This document shows positions 11,714 to 23,223 of a stretch of 64,000 bases of DNA, piece after piece. The stretch is from Zoroaster sp. YZ-2022 (lineage: Eukaryota; Echinodermata; Asteroidea; Forcipulatida; Zoroasteridae): assembly GCA_029582265.1 (NCBI GenBank), contig CM055830.1:32529172-32593171 (forward strand). Reading direction: 5' to 3'. Every line of letters starts with the position of its first letter. Position 1 is the first letter of the stretch. Below the pieces are notes generated by a model. The model did not search any database. It saw only the letters and a program-made list of their open reading frames with translations, and was not told the DNA's origin. A program made the position numbers and the translations under genes.

Positions 11714-11850
11714 CACATTTGTTTTTGGTGACAAACATGTACGTTTGTTAATTTCAGCCCTCTATTTTTCAAGAAATGTAACATAAAAACAAACCAGTGA
11801 AAATTTATCACAATACATGTAAGTTAGACTAATACTTTTTGCGCAATTAT

Positions 11851-12107
11851 GAGTACAGGGGAAAAAGTTACTCGAGTACGAGTTTAAGTTATACAACTCT
11901 ACAGTTGTAATCAAGTAATTTTTCACAAGTTTGAGTACATAAAAATGCACTCAAGTATGAGGAAGAGTATGAGTTATCCCTGAGTACAGGGAAAAAGTTA
12001 CTCGAGTACCAGTTTAAGTTATACAACTCTACAGTTGTAATCAAGTAATTTTTCACAAGTTTGAGTACATAAAAATGCACTCAAGTATGAGGAAGAGTAT
12101 GAGTTAT
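11851..12107 (+). repeat. ~128-bp tandem duplication
   Basis: Two nearly identical units, each with GAGTACAGGG, GTTACTCGAGTAC, ACAACTCTACAGTTGTAATC and GAGGAAGAGTATGAGTTATC. Differences are few (one G in the first run; ACGAG against ACCAG). Confidence 0.9.
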
Positions 12108-13014
12108 CCAACTCTGTAGTTGTAGTCGAGTCATTTGTCATAGAAAAATGCACACGTTTTTCAGAAAATGATGAAAAACTGTTGTGGTTCACGTATATTT
12201 TGATTTTCTTTTGAGTGTATTTACGATCCTTTTAAATAAGTCACAGGCCTGTGATTTTGTACAAATCTTCCTTTGCTACCAAGGAAAGATAGAATTAGCC
12301 TGTATTGTGTCCAAACTTCTTGTTTGTGGGGATGTGGGGAGCCTGTAAATCCTCTGCGGGAGGTTCAGGGGGCTTTGTCCAAGAGGAGACCCAGCCCTGC
12401 TGCCCATTTTCCAGGATTTTTTACGTTTGTCACATCACACCCCTGAAGTCAAAATTTAATAGGTTGGTGTCTACGCTTACATGATCTTCATTTAAGTGTG
12501 AATGGACAGGATGCCATCTTACCGAAAGTGGAGCTTTAACATAGTCATGTGAAAATTCAATCTCCTTTCCAATTAGATCACAATCTTATTGCTCGCTCTC
12601 CATGAAATCGGTATGTTCTCAGCCATGAACATTCCCAGAACAACGGGATGCCCTTCAAAAGGTCATTGATAAAACCTTTTTTAAAAAAGTACGCAGATAA
12701 GTTCAGATCTGTCAACCCTGTGGAACATGGGTTGGCAAGTCAGCCGTGGTTAACTTCGGGGGAGGGGAGGGAGGGAGGAGTAATCAGTCACATGGGCAAA
12801 TGCTGTGTCAATTGTTTGGATGGAATACAAGTTGTCACATTCATGATGTCACAACATGGTTCTGTATAGGGGCCGCCATAAGTAGGCAACACAGCCACAC
12901 ACAGGCAGTCACACTACATGTACATGTAGTTCAGTTCAAGGCAATTCCATGGTTACGTTACATTTTTGAGGTATTGGGCCAACTCCATAATTTCCTTACT
13001 ATATATATATTTCA

Positions 13015-13240
13015 CTGAACATTTTTCACAGTAGTTGCATTATACCCAGACCTTACTCAGCACACAAAAATAATTTAAGAAATTTGTTATATGTTTGCTG
13101 TATATGAGAAAAATGCTGCTTACTCACGTTACATATTTCGGACTTACATAACATACATGTAAAAAACATCTGAAATTATTATTTTGTGCCCAGTACAGTC
13201 TGGTTATAATGCAACTACTGTGAAAAAAAACTGAGTGAAA
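13015..13240. mobile_element. Foldback MITE with ACAGTAGTTGCATTATA ends
   Basis: ACAGTAGTTGCATTATACCC near 13030 is inverted as CTGGTTATAATGCAACTACT near 13200. Interior blocks also pair, for example AAAATAATTT with AAATTATTATTTTG. Confidence 0.6.
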
Positions 13241-13350
13241 AATATTATGGCATTAAGAGTGGGCCCAAAACCTCCAAAAAATATAACGTGAGTAACCAAG
13301 GAATTACCCTTCAGTTTATTTTCCACATAATCACAGGAATAACTAGTATT

Positions 13351-13647
13351 CAGGCCTGTGATTTCTCAGGATTTTTCCTGATTTCGGGAATTTTTTACAA
13401 ATCTCCCTTTGCCTCAAAATTGTCTTGTAAGAAGAGAAGTACATGTAGCCACCAAGGAAATAAAGAAGTAGCCTGTATTGTGTCTCAAGTTTCTTGCTTG
13501 TGGGGATGTGGACTGTGGAGAGTCTGTAAATCCTCCAAAATTAAACATCTAGGAGGTTCAGGGGGCTTTGTCCTCTAGATCAAAGGGAGACCCAGGCCCG
13601 CTACCCATTTTCAGGATTTTTTTTACTTTTATTAAGTTATACCCCTG
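13351..13647 (+). mobile_element. hAT-like MITE family H (CAGGCCTGTGATTT...AAATCACACCCCTG), representative copy
   Basis: A roughly 290-bp element with inverted ends CAGGCCTGTGATTT / AAATCACACCCCTG and a conserved interior (GAAGAGAAGTAGCC, GTAGCCTGTATTGTGTCC, GGGGATGTGGAGAGTCTGTA, AGACCCAGGCC). CAGGG-type ends suggest hAT ancestry, but I could not find a clean 8-bp duplication. Other copies are at 12247-12445, 18462-18751, 26231-26518, 32390-32651, 40538-40840 and 41538-41797, and a split one at 3549-3668 plus 4022-4147. All lie on the plus strand. Confidence 0.7.
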
Positions 13648-13805
13648 AATATTAGCCAGCAATACCTTAGGGTGTCCTGTCCGTTTCTGTGACTTGACAT
13701 TCTGTTTTTAATACACATTGCAAATGTATTGAAAGTTTAGCATTTGGTCACTCTGTTTTTCTAAGAATAACAAATTTAGACGCCCTGTTTCTAAAGCCTA
13801 GCTTA

Positions 13806-14195
13806 AACACTTGTAGACACTAATCTTCGGCGATATTGATTTTTTTCATCCACGATATATCGCCAAACATATATCGCGATTTTTCATTTTCATTTTCATT
13901 TTCATTTGCATAGTGTGCATGTACTTCTGAAGTAGTTCACTTTTGTTTCTCACTTCTGCAAGCTGAAAAGACTGTCCTAATTTCATTTCCATAGAATTTC
14001 TGGATTGACTCACAATGGTAATTTTTTTAAATCACGATATATTTGTTTAATCGCGATTTTTTTTTTTTTTTTTTCTCTTCTCTCTTTTCTTCATTCTTTA
14101 TTCTAAATCTCAATAACTTGAAAAGGTTCTCTATCGTAATCGAATTAGAAAGGTATTGCGATATTCGATATTATCGAGTTATCGCCCAAGCTTAG
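13806..14195. mobile_element. Dispersed MITE with ATATCGCGATTT ends, copy 1
   Basis: Shares AGTAGTTCACTTTTGTTTCT and ACTGTCCTAATTTCATTTCC blocks, inverted, with 20190-20510. The ends are ATAT/CG-rich (GATATATCGCC / ATCGAGTTATCGCC). No coding capacity. Confidence 0.5.
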
Positions 14196-15322
14196 TGGAC
14201 AGCCCAACACTTGTGTACCTGCACTTATGTAGAAAGATTTTTTGACCTGTACACAAAGTGGGTGAGCAATTTGTATGGATTGTGCTTAGGTTCAGACTGT
14301 TGAGCCTTCAGAAAACTGGGCGTATAAATACACACACTGTTGCCTGTCATTGCCATGTAATCAGTCCCTAGTGCAACACTGTAAACATGTGTGACTGTGG
14401 TCTATACAAGCAAACTCCAGAGGAGATATATGAAAAAGTGGAAGCTATACCCATCTGAATTGGTTGAGTTCAAAGTAAACCATTCAACCCAAAACAAATT
14501 CCCTGGCTTAAAAGCTATTGGCCTGGCATTAGCCACAACGATTTAAAATCTACACAAATAAAGTTTGCCTTAACTTTATTTGGTGGGTATACATACACAT
14601 ATACATTGAGGTGCTGATTGAGAATGAATCTGTCATTAAGCCGCTGCTGTCTATAAACTTCCTGTAAACCAAATCCCTTAATTGAGAAAAACCGCCACTG
14701 AGAGTGGCGACCAATTAGCCTGGGTGGTTGAGACTAACTCGGTTGGACACCCCAGGCTGAGCCGAGAGGATAAGTAAGAAGAATCGTGTGAAAAAATGGG
14801 AAGTTGGTGAGGTTTTGAAGAACCTGATAAATTGACTCTTTGATTTACTGCAGAAATTTGAGATAGGAATCAGTTTTGACACCTATCGTGTGTTTACAGT
14901 GACTTTGACCAGACAAGATTCAGAAATCATTTACTTTGAAATTCTGCAGGTGACAAGTTGCATGCAAGATTTCTGGAGTAACTTTTTTGTTTCCACAGAG
15001 ATTTAAGAGCAGAAGCAGCGCATAACAAAAATTACTAGATGTTTCCAGATTCTTCACTGATACAAAAATTCCATGAAATAAGTGGAATATTCTTGTACAT
15101 AGACACGTACATGTACATGTACAATGTACATAATATGATGTAATGTAAACAATAAATGTTGTTTGAAGCAAACAGTTTGGTTTGAGTCAGCGTATAAGCC
15201 AGGATTTGGAAACAGGGCGTCCAAATTTGTTATTTTTTGAAATACTTATCCATGTAATTCACATAAAACAGTTCAGTTCATTTCAATATGGTTTTTTTCT
15301 ATACAGCTCAGATAAATTTTAT

Positions 15323-15715
15323 TCGGTTCTATCAACCTCAGTTCAGTTTTGTCAACCTCAGTTCAGTTTTGTCAACCTCAGTTCAGTTTTGTCAACCTCA
15401 GTTTAGTTTTGTCAACCTCAGTTCTGTTTTGTCAACCTCAGTTCTGTTCTATAACCCTCAGCTCTGTTCTATCAACTTCAGTTCAGGTGTGTCAACCTCA
15501 GTTCAGTTCTGTCAACCTCAGTTCAGTTCAGTTCAGTTCTGTCATCCTCAGTTCAGTTCAGTTCTGTCAACCTCAGTTCAGTTCTGTCAACCTCAGTTCA
15601 GTTCTGTCAACCTCAGTTCAGTTCTGTCAACTTCAGTTCAGTTCTGTCAACCTCAGTTCTGTTCTGTCACCCTCAGTTCTGTTCTATCAACCTCAGTTCA
15701 GTTCTTTCAACCCAT
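15323..15715 (+). repeat. 20-bp minisatellite, about 19 copies
   Basis: The unit is TCAACCTCAGTTCAGTTYTG. It lacks stops in all three plus frames, so long open frames (for example 15288-15848) arise as an artefact and read as STSVQFCQPQFSxVNLSSVL repeats. A few units are expanded by TTCAG steps. Confidence 0.9.
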
Positions 15716-16152
15716 CAACCCAAATGGCCCTTTGACCTCAAAGAGCAAGCACCAACCCCAGATGAGTTCATCTACAGAGCAGTCTCCTCGCATCTCAGTG
15801 CCGCATCTCCGCCTTGTCTCTATAGTAGCGTCTGCCCATTACACTTAGCTCATCAGTAGTCAGCATGGGAGGAACAGATGTCTCACTTGTCAATAAAACA
15901 AATTCTTAGAACTTTCCATTGTCCATATTTCATAATACATGTAGTATATATTGTTGATATATACAATGCAAGATGCCATGGCTGGGCAGTTTTAGTACAT
16001 CCTGAGACTCGTGTTCTTGTTGTTGAATCTTCAGAATGTGGGTTTGAATCCTGGTCACGGTATTCATGGAACTTGTCATTAGTATTAGTATTATATCTTG
16101 CTGGTACATGAAATCAATAATTCCTCAGAAGTGCTTATGACATAAAACACAA

Positions 16153-16564
16153 TAAAGGGGGCCACTTTCCTACCGTCACGTTAGCAGTTTTTCTAATGGT
16201 TGTATTTTTTTTTTTTTTATATCTGAAACCACCCAAAAAGAATTTCAACATTTGAATAGACATGCATGCTTATCCTAAAGATAATTTGAGTTGATTATTA
16301 CTATTATTTTTTTAATTACCCTAAAATTTCCATCAACAAATGGACGGAAAAGTGAGGTAACTTTTTCCGTCCAATTTTTATGGAAATTTGAGGGTGAAAA
16401 AATAAATTAAAAAATAAAATAAATCAACTCAAATTAGTTCTAGTATAAGCCTGCATGTCCATTCACATGTTGAAACACTTTTTGGTCGGTTTCAGGTACT
16501 TAAAAATAAATAACAACCATTGGAAAAACTGCTAACGTGACGGATGCAAAGTGGCCCCCTTTAT
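16153..16564. mobile_element. ~410-bp foldback MITE with AAAGGGGGCCAC ends
   Basis: Perfect outer 12-mers AAAGGGGGCCAC / GTGGCCCCCTTT, then TCACGTTAGCAG / CTGCTAACGTGA and inner matches down to a centre at about 16355 (TTCCGTCC-type stem). TA flanks on both sides fit a Tc1/mariner-type target. The arms differ at scattered positions, so it is not brand new. Confidence 0.8.
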
Positions 16565-17851
16565 GTCTTATAGCACTGTAGGACATACATGTAAGTCTGA
16601 AGATGAAGACAATGTGCAGAGAAGAAAATGAAGAACACGCATTGTATTTGTTCAGTTTGAGATGTGGGAAGAAAATACTGTATTATAGAGAAACCCCACG
16701 TTATTAATATCAAGAACAGACTGTAAACACAGTCCACATTTCGGCGCACGTCTGAGTGGGATTTGAACCTGGGATGTAAAAAGCATGGAAAGAAACACTA
16801 ACCTGATCTCCACACCACTGTGCCAACCCGATGGCTAGTCCTTACCTGGCTTGTGGCGTAACTAACATGGAGGGAGGGGGGTACCTGAGACCTATCCCCC
16901 GTTCAGAATTCAGATCCCTTTGAAAAATTTAAGAGCATTTAGAAAAGTGTGCATGAAGAGCACCCCTGAAAATCCTTGTGCCTCACCAATCCCCCCTTCC
17001 CCTACTGAACCAACCCTAGTTACACTGCTTTATCTGACTATTTAGGCAAGGCAAGTCCCTTGACCCTTGCGTCACACCTCCCCCCCCCCCCCCAATTTCT
17101 TACCCATATTTAGTCTACTGATTCATCCTCTTACACAAACCTCAAAACCCACAAGGATGGCAAAGAATCCCACTCGCCATGGGGCCCGTGGTTTTCTCGA
17201 ATTTCATTTCCCTGAGAGAGGTGCAGTAGTGAATGACAGGTGCGTGATTTTGTACACTCAGTCATAATTACTCATCTTGTGAAAGCTGAAAGCTGGAGCG
17301 ATAGACCGGGATCTCTGAATAGACCTCAGGCCAATTTCACAGAGATGGAAAGCAAACTGCTTAGCATTCTAACTTGCTTAGCAGATTTTGATGGTTACCA
17401 GCCGGTTTTATCAATCAAAATGTACTACGTTTTGGCTGGTAGTCTGTTTTATATTGTTTAGTAATATTATCTGCTTACCAGCTTTAACCTTAACCACCCC
17501 ATATCCTGCAAAATGCTCCAAGGGGCACTTTTTGGGAAAAATTCAGCACTGTTGGAAACTGGTACTTTCACCTCTTCAAATGGGGCAAAATTACTACTAC
17601 CTGGCAAGAAGTACAGGCCATAAGTGCTGAATATGAAAGATCAACGAAAATGCATGGTGCATTTTGAAGATAAGGGCATGTTTCCAAAAGTGCACTGATG
17701 AATTTTGGAGGATTCAGGAAGGTTCCTAGCCAGAATACATGTACCTAGGGGGTTAGGGTTAAAGAAGGTTCCTAGCCAGAATACCCATAGGGGGTTAGGG
17801 TTCAGGAAGGTTCCTAGCCAGAATACCTAGGTTAGGGGGTTATGGTTTTAA

Positions 17852-18046
17852 AGGGACAATATCATCACGATCGGAGCAGACTTTCAACAGGGTATGGAAT
17901 CGGTGACTGGAAATTACTGGATTATTTATGAAGCAGCAATGGTAACATGACCTTATCATGCGGGGTATTATTTTCAGTCACTGAGTTTTAAATCTAAAAC
18001 GATCACTCTGATTCCATGCCCTGTTGATCGTGACGATATTGTCACT
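17852..18046. mobile_element. TTAA-flanked MITE, family C, copy
   Basis: TTAA at 17848-17851 and 18047-18050. It is shorter, missing part of the middle around TTAAGATGAACACAG. Related copies are at about 2650-2800 (damaged left end) and 63817-63979 (damaged right end). Confidence 0.7.
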
Positions 18047-18874
18047 TTAATGTGAACTTGAGGTTCCAAATTTACATGGAACACGGTCATCTTTCAAACA
18101 CATCTTACTCATCAATCATCAAATATTACATGTAAATCATTCCACACAGCCATTTTTATCCTCTGTGTCTGTCATCCACTCATCTGATCATGAGCCCCTC
18201 TATGTATCTGGGCTGGTAATCTAGGCTGGTAATCTAGGCTAGTACAGACCCAACTGCTCAACATGTCAAACACAATGCTCTAGTTATTGATGCACCCACC
18301 ATAAATGTTCTTGTCAATTATAGAGAACTGCATTCATGTCTGTCAGTCTGAGTAAGGGAATTTCCGCTGGTGCATGTATGCACTGATGTAAATGGAAAGT
18401 ACAATGATATTTTAGAAATGCGTGTTCATTTCAATGCTCTGTTTTCAAGAAATAAATGGATCAGGCCTGTGATTTCTCATTTTTCCTGATTTAAGGAATT
18501 TTTTACAAATTATCTCCCTGTGCCTAAACATTTTCTTGAAAGAAGAGAAGTAGCCACCAAGGAAAGAAAGGAGTAGCCTGTATTGTGTCCAAACCTCTAG
18601 TTTTTATTTGTTTGTGGGGATGTGGAGAGTCTGTAAATCCTCCAAAATCAAACATCAAGAAGGTTCAAGGGGCTTTTCTCTAGACCAAAGGGAGACCCAG
18701 GCCCGCTACCCATTTTTCAGGATTTTTTACTTTTGTCAAATCACACCTCTGTATTGTATTATTTATACAATGTACAAATGTATCATAACATAAACCAGTG
18801 TACCTACACGTATGTTCCATCATGACACATACATGTACATACATGTACACATGTTTTTTGACAAAGCAACAAAT

Positions 18875-19443
18875 TGGTGCTGGGATGGTTAACTGGTTAA
18901 CCGACCGAAACTGCACAAACTGTTTAGAAATTTGCTAACCAAATCCCCCCAAAAAACACCCTATAATTTTGGAAGAATTTTCCGCCCATTTTTTTTGCTT
19001 TTTGGCCGCATTGGTTATTAACCAGTTCGTGTCGGAGGCCGTGTATACATGCAATTTTTTTTTGCACCGCGGATTGGAGAGCGTCTAAACACGCCATAGG
19101 AAACTCGGGAATATTTGTATGCATGCTCGGTTGATGTGGCAACGAGCCGAGCGTACAGTGACATGCTCGGTAGACGTGGCCACGCGCTGTGGAAGCTTCC
19201 ATTAATGTGTTTGTGTGGGAAAAAGAAACCCACACAGGGGCCCAGAAAAACATTTTAATTCCCGACGCGAACTGGTTAAACAATCATTGTGGGAAGTTTA
19301 TTAATGCTTTTCGATTGAAAATGTATGCACATAATTTCATTTGCCGACTAGTTTGTTTGGCCGTTGAGTGCCGATTTTTGGTTAACCAGTTAACCAAAAG
19401 TTTCAGTTAAACGGTTAGCGAACTAACCAGTAACTCCTAGCAC
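18875..19443. mobile_element. MITE with GTGCTGGGATGGTTAAC ends, carrying a nested family A MITE
   Basis: The outer element opens GTGCTGGGATGGTTAACTGG and closes with AGTAACTCCTAGCAC, an imperfect inverted end. Inside it, TTAA at 19018-19021 and 19276-19279 bound a complete family A MITE (19022-19275). The outer family recurs in diverged form near 2190-2410. The nested order shows that family A inserted later. Confidence 0.65.
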
Positions 19444-20189
19444 TACAGTAAATATTACTTACATTTTCCACCCTGTTTTTATGAAATTCAACATAACAGT
19501 TCCTTTTTTGTCAAAGATGAAAAGCATTTAGGACGAACAGAAATTCCTTTTTTGTTGACGATTTTGTCGAAAGCATTTAGGATGGAGTTTTTCTCAGGGT
19601 GATTGATAAATTGCATTTCCCCAAGTAAGTTTCTAGATAATACATTGCTGATTTGATAATCCTTATACATTTTTGGGGTTTAGGTTTGATCTGTATTCAT
19701 GATTCGGACTTGACATTTGCAACTTGGAAGTCCCTAGACAGTAAATTTTAATGTCAGCTACTTTTCTAAACCCAGAAATCCAGTTGCAATCGTGATGACG
19801 GCAGAAATCCGAATCAGCCTCGACCTTGTGACTCATGATCGGACACGACCTTCATGTAGTTTTTCTCTTGATGCTGGGACTCTCTGACTTAGACTCAAGA
19901 GACTGAGAACTCTGCCTTGAGGTTTGCTGACTAGAATATGAATATGAATGCACACTATTGATCTTCATAAAGTTGTACTTTGTGAAGGACTCATGACTCG
20001 GTTTTGCTACCCCAACTTTTGATTTTCTCTAATTTGACCTACATACATGTGACTTGGTGCTCAGAAAACCTGTTAGCTTAGACCAAGGCTGTTGTCGTAG
20101 AGCGCACTTACAACGGTACCCCTTCCTGTACCGATTTCTGGCCCGAGAAATTCAGTACACGCTGGCGCTGTCCCCGGATAAGGTCCATA

Positions 20190-20510
20190 CATACTAAGCT
20201 TTGGCAATAACATGATAATATCTAATATCGCGATACCTTTTATTATTCGATTATGATATCGAGAACCTTTTTAAGTTATCGAGATATCGGTGAGTCAATT
20301 CAGAAATTCCATGGAAACAAAATTAGGACAGTTTTTTCAGCTTTTGGAAGTTAGAAACAAAAGCGAACTACATGTACTTCAGAAGTACATACACACTATG
20401 CAAATGAATTTGGGATTCATTGTGATGCTTGTAGAAGGGTACATGACTGAAAAAAATAATTGTAATACCATCGAAAATCACGATATATGTTTGCAAGATC
20501 AATATACATT
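20190..20510. mobile_element. Dispersed MITE with ATATCGCGAT ends, copy 2 (inverted)
   Basis: Reverse-orientation copy of 13806-14195: AATATCGCGATACC on the left, GAAACAAAATTAGGACAGTT and GAAACAAAAGCGAACTA in the middle, and a CACGATATATGTTTGC end. Confidence 0.5.
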
Positions 20511-20735
20511 GTAAACCGAGGCATGGATACGGTTGTGCATTGTGACTTCGTACATGTTCCAACTGAATCGAACTGAATCAACAGCCTTGATCCTTCTGTA
20601 ATCGAGAGTTTGTGTTTCTTTATTTTCCCATTGGAAATCTGATGGAAATTCATATGAAAGAATTGTTGATTTGTGGGCGGTTCCTTTTAAACGATGGCCA
20701 ATCACAGGCCCCTAGCTTTGACCCCGTTTGATCCC

Positions 20736-20825
20736 ACACAATGCATGCACACACGCGTGCACACAATGCATGCACACACGCGTGCACACAATGCATGCAC
20801 ACACGCGTGCACACAATGCATGCAC
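20736..20825 (+). repeat. 25-bp tandem repeat with alternating purine-pyrimidine core
   Basis: Copies start at 20736, 20761 and 20786, with a partial one at 20811. Each contains TGCATGCACACACGCGTGCA, an uninterrupted purine/pyrimidine alternation that could adopt Z-DNA. Confidence 0.9.
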
Positions 20826-21149
20826 TTGAAAGACATCGCAGCGAGCAGTTACTTGCTGTGTCAACCAGTAACCAATGACAACAGTCTTTTGTTTTTAAAT
20901 TTGGCATAATGAGTTACGCCTTGAATTTTGGCAAGTTCAGAACGATCAAGGCGCGTTGCCTGAGTGGTCACTGTCTGTATGTACAATTGTACATGTATGC
21001 ATATGGATCTATGCACTGTGTGTGCAATGGCTACAACAGGAAGTTCAGATAGCTAAGTGGGGCAAAATTATGCTACCAAACCGGCCAAAGCTATTTATAT
21101 GTTGACTTTTTTGCTTTTTACAAGCATGCAACTTTTCAGCTGATCAGCT

Positions 21150-21310
21150 GATTTCCTCTTAAGCAGCAGCATTTTTCAGAGTCCGGCATTCTCCTGAGGA
21201 CGATCAGAGCATACTGATCGAAACGTTGAGTTGTACCTCCAGTTCTTTTCAGAACTAATTACTACTCAATTGAGCATTTTACATGGTGTCACCGCAATTA
21301 GTCTTACTGA
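21150..21310 (+). repeat. Dispersed module with GATCAGAGCATACTGATC hairpin, copy 1
   Basis: Contains CTGAGGA, a stem-loop GATCAG-AGCATA-CTGATC, then GAAACGTTGAG, a second hairpin (AGTTCTTTTCAGAACT) and ACATGGTGTCACCGCAATTA. Other copies: 27190-27500 (minus), 31590-31690 (minus), 32200-32360 (partial), 37600-37745 (a related variant) and 57625-57760 (partial). The core resembles a degenerate hammerhead ribozyme, but has an extra C after CTGAGGA. Confidence 0.6.
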
Positions 21311-21988
21311 TTTCCTCTTTTTTGGTTACTCAGCTGTGCCATTGAAAACTGGGAAAACAAAGGACAAAGTCTATAGCTGTGGCTGGCACTTTCCTCTCTT
21401 TTGGCCAAACTGCAGACTTTGCATGCCTGTTTGAACAACCCTGCGATCTTGTTAAAATCATTCTATAAATATCCGAGGTGCATGTATTACATGTTGCTAC
21501 ATGCTACGATACAAGTGCATTCATTCAGCAGGCTTTGAAGTAAGATCTGCTTCTGTGAGGCTCACGTGTATAAAATGAGTAGATTTATCATCATTTTATT
21601 ATGGCTCCATTCTGACTCAAGTGTTTAAGTGTTGCTGTAGCTTCATAATTTAGGAGTCCAAACTGTTTACACAATTCTTGTATCTGCCTCCATTCCTTCT
21701 GCCAAGGCCTCTCATTGTGTTTATTTTAGATATGTCATAATTGACAAATGGGTGAGGTGGTAACGATGGAGCTTTTAAACGGCCGATAAGAAGTAAATTG
21801 TAAACAGGAATTGAAGTTTAGTGTTTTGATAAGAATGAAGTGCTCGTGATTACTTGAATATTTAGGCTCCCTTCCCCTTCTCCCCTACCTAAAAATAAAT
21901 AAATTAAAAAAATTTAAGGTGATGTTGGTTTTGCATAGAAATCATTTCTATTATTGCCAAATTTAGTGGCAAGGTTTTAGTTACCATT

Positions 21989-22362
21989 CATGGGGTGCCA
22001 TGGTTGAGTGGTTTAGAGCAACAGACTTGTGTTCTGATGGCCGAGTCGTCAGAATGTGGGTTTGAATCCTGGCCGCGACCGTGGTGCTTGTGTCCCTGAG
22101 CAAGACACTTAACTATAATTGCTTCTCTTCACCCAGGACTATAAATGGGGACCTTTGAGGGCAGAGATGGTAATTGTGTTTGATTAAGCTCGTTGCGCTA
22201 CACATTTGGCAGCATGGGCTGTATACTCCCCAGGGAGTTGAGATGGTTTTAGGAAGGATATAACTGGCCCGATGATTGGGGTAATAATGTTCATGCGCCA
22301 TGAGCATCAAACTTGGCGGATACCGGCGCAATATAAGTGTCCATTATTATTATTATTTATTA
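21989..22362 (+). mobile_element. tRNA-derived SINE, full-length plus-strand copy
   Basis: The head is GCCATGGTTGAGTGG with the B-box sequence GTGGGTTTGAATCC, then the shared body and an ATTATTATTATTTATT tail. Same family as at 3669-4021, about 85% alike by eye. It sits in intron 1, about 860 bp upstream of exon 2. Confidence 0.85.
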
Positions 22363-22814
22363 TTTTATAAATGTATATTCCACATACTCAATAGTCAACT
22401 AGAGTAGTTTTATTTTAAGGGTCCAAAGATTATTTTGAAGATTAAAACTGTATAATGTTTTAATAACATGTCAATTTCTCTGTGCATTAAAAGGATTCTT
22501 TGATAAGAGTATTTTGATAGTGTCTTGCTGCCTCAAAATATTTCATCATCTTAATTTTTTTGAAGATTTAAGTTTAGAGTTTTCACCTTGGAGTGGAGTT
22601 TTAAGAGCAGACACTCAAGTCTTTTAAAGCACAGACTTGAGGTGATTTTTTTTTTTTGCCAGATATTTGCTTCAAGTTTTTATAAGGGGATATTCTCAAG
22701 ACGAGTCTTTTGATAATGCAGGGACTCATGTTGATTTGAGTCATTTCGCAGCATGGACTTGAGTAATTTACAGAATATTGCCCATGGAGTCTGACTCAAT
22801 TGGAGTCACAGTCT

Positions 22815-23223
22815 TGAGTTTCACTTTTCAGTGACTTGACAAATTGTCTGAGTTGTGATGACACCTCTGATGTTTTTATAACTAATTCTTACCGCCTTCC
22901 TCATTTGTTGCTTCAAGGCAATTGTTCTTGGTTTGTTTGCAACTTGAGTTTGACTTAACTAGAGTCACTTTCTTGAGTTTCACTTTTCAGTGACTTGACA
23001 AATTGTCGAGTTGTAATGACACCTCCTGAAGTTTTGATAACTAATTTTCTTCTTTTCCCATCAATACAGGCTGCTTCAAAGCCATCATGTTCTTGTTTGG
23101 TTTGCAACTTGAGTCTGACATAACTAGAGTCACTTGAGTTTCACTTTTCAGTAACTTAATCAAGAGTTGTAATGACACCTATGAGGTTTTGGTAACTAAT
23201 TCTCATCTCCTTCTTCAATATAG
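22815..23223 (+). repeat. Tandem ~145-bp duplications of the exon 2 acceptor region
   Basis: Three diverged units share the order: TTGAGTTTCACTTTTCAGT, AGTTGTAATGACACC, TAACTAATT plus a pyrimidine tract, an acceptor-like end, then CTTCAAAGCCATCATGTTC (or a diverged form). The third unit is the genuine exon 2 junction (23224 onward). The second, around 22968-23115, keeps a consensus CAG at 23067-23069 followed by a 40-nt imitation of the exon head. The first, about 22815-22960, has lost its AG and is more diverged. Splicing to the decoy at 23070 would enter the same frame and reach TGA at 23135-23137. Confidence 0.85.

Larger units (their letters stand above)
6532..23223 (+). other. TMEM198 intron 1, repeat-rich
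   Basis: A 16.7-kb intron (GTGAGT...TAG) carrying most of the MITE copies, foldbacks and minisatellites listed separately. I see no coding signal in the stretches between listed repeats, including 7113-7590, 8001-8690, 9062-9790, 9932-10280, 10592-11513, 12450-13000, 14200-15180, 16565-17340, 18050-18460, 19444-20190, 21311-21988 and 22363-22814. These hold AT-rich DNA, scattered TACATGTA strings and fragments of the same repeat families. Confidence 0.75.

Noticed and set aside
12247..13647. 8-bp target duplications around family H copies
   Set aside because: Octamers flanking the copies do not match; only AAGTCA is shared around 12247-12445, which is too short to rely on.
15288..15848. 186-codon open frame with repeated SVLSTSVQFCQPQ units
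   Set aside because: It is a by-product of a stop-free 20-bp minisatellite; other plus frames are open as well and there is no codon bias or domain.
18924..19283. 119-codon minus-strand frame
   Set aside because: It lies entirely in nested MITEs and is not open in the other family A copies.
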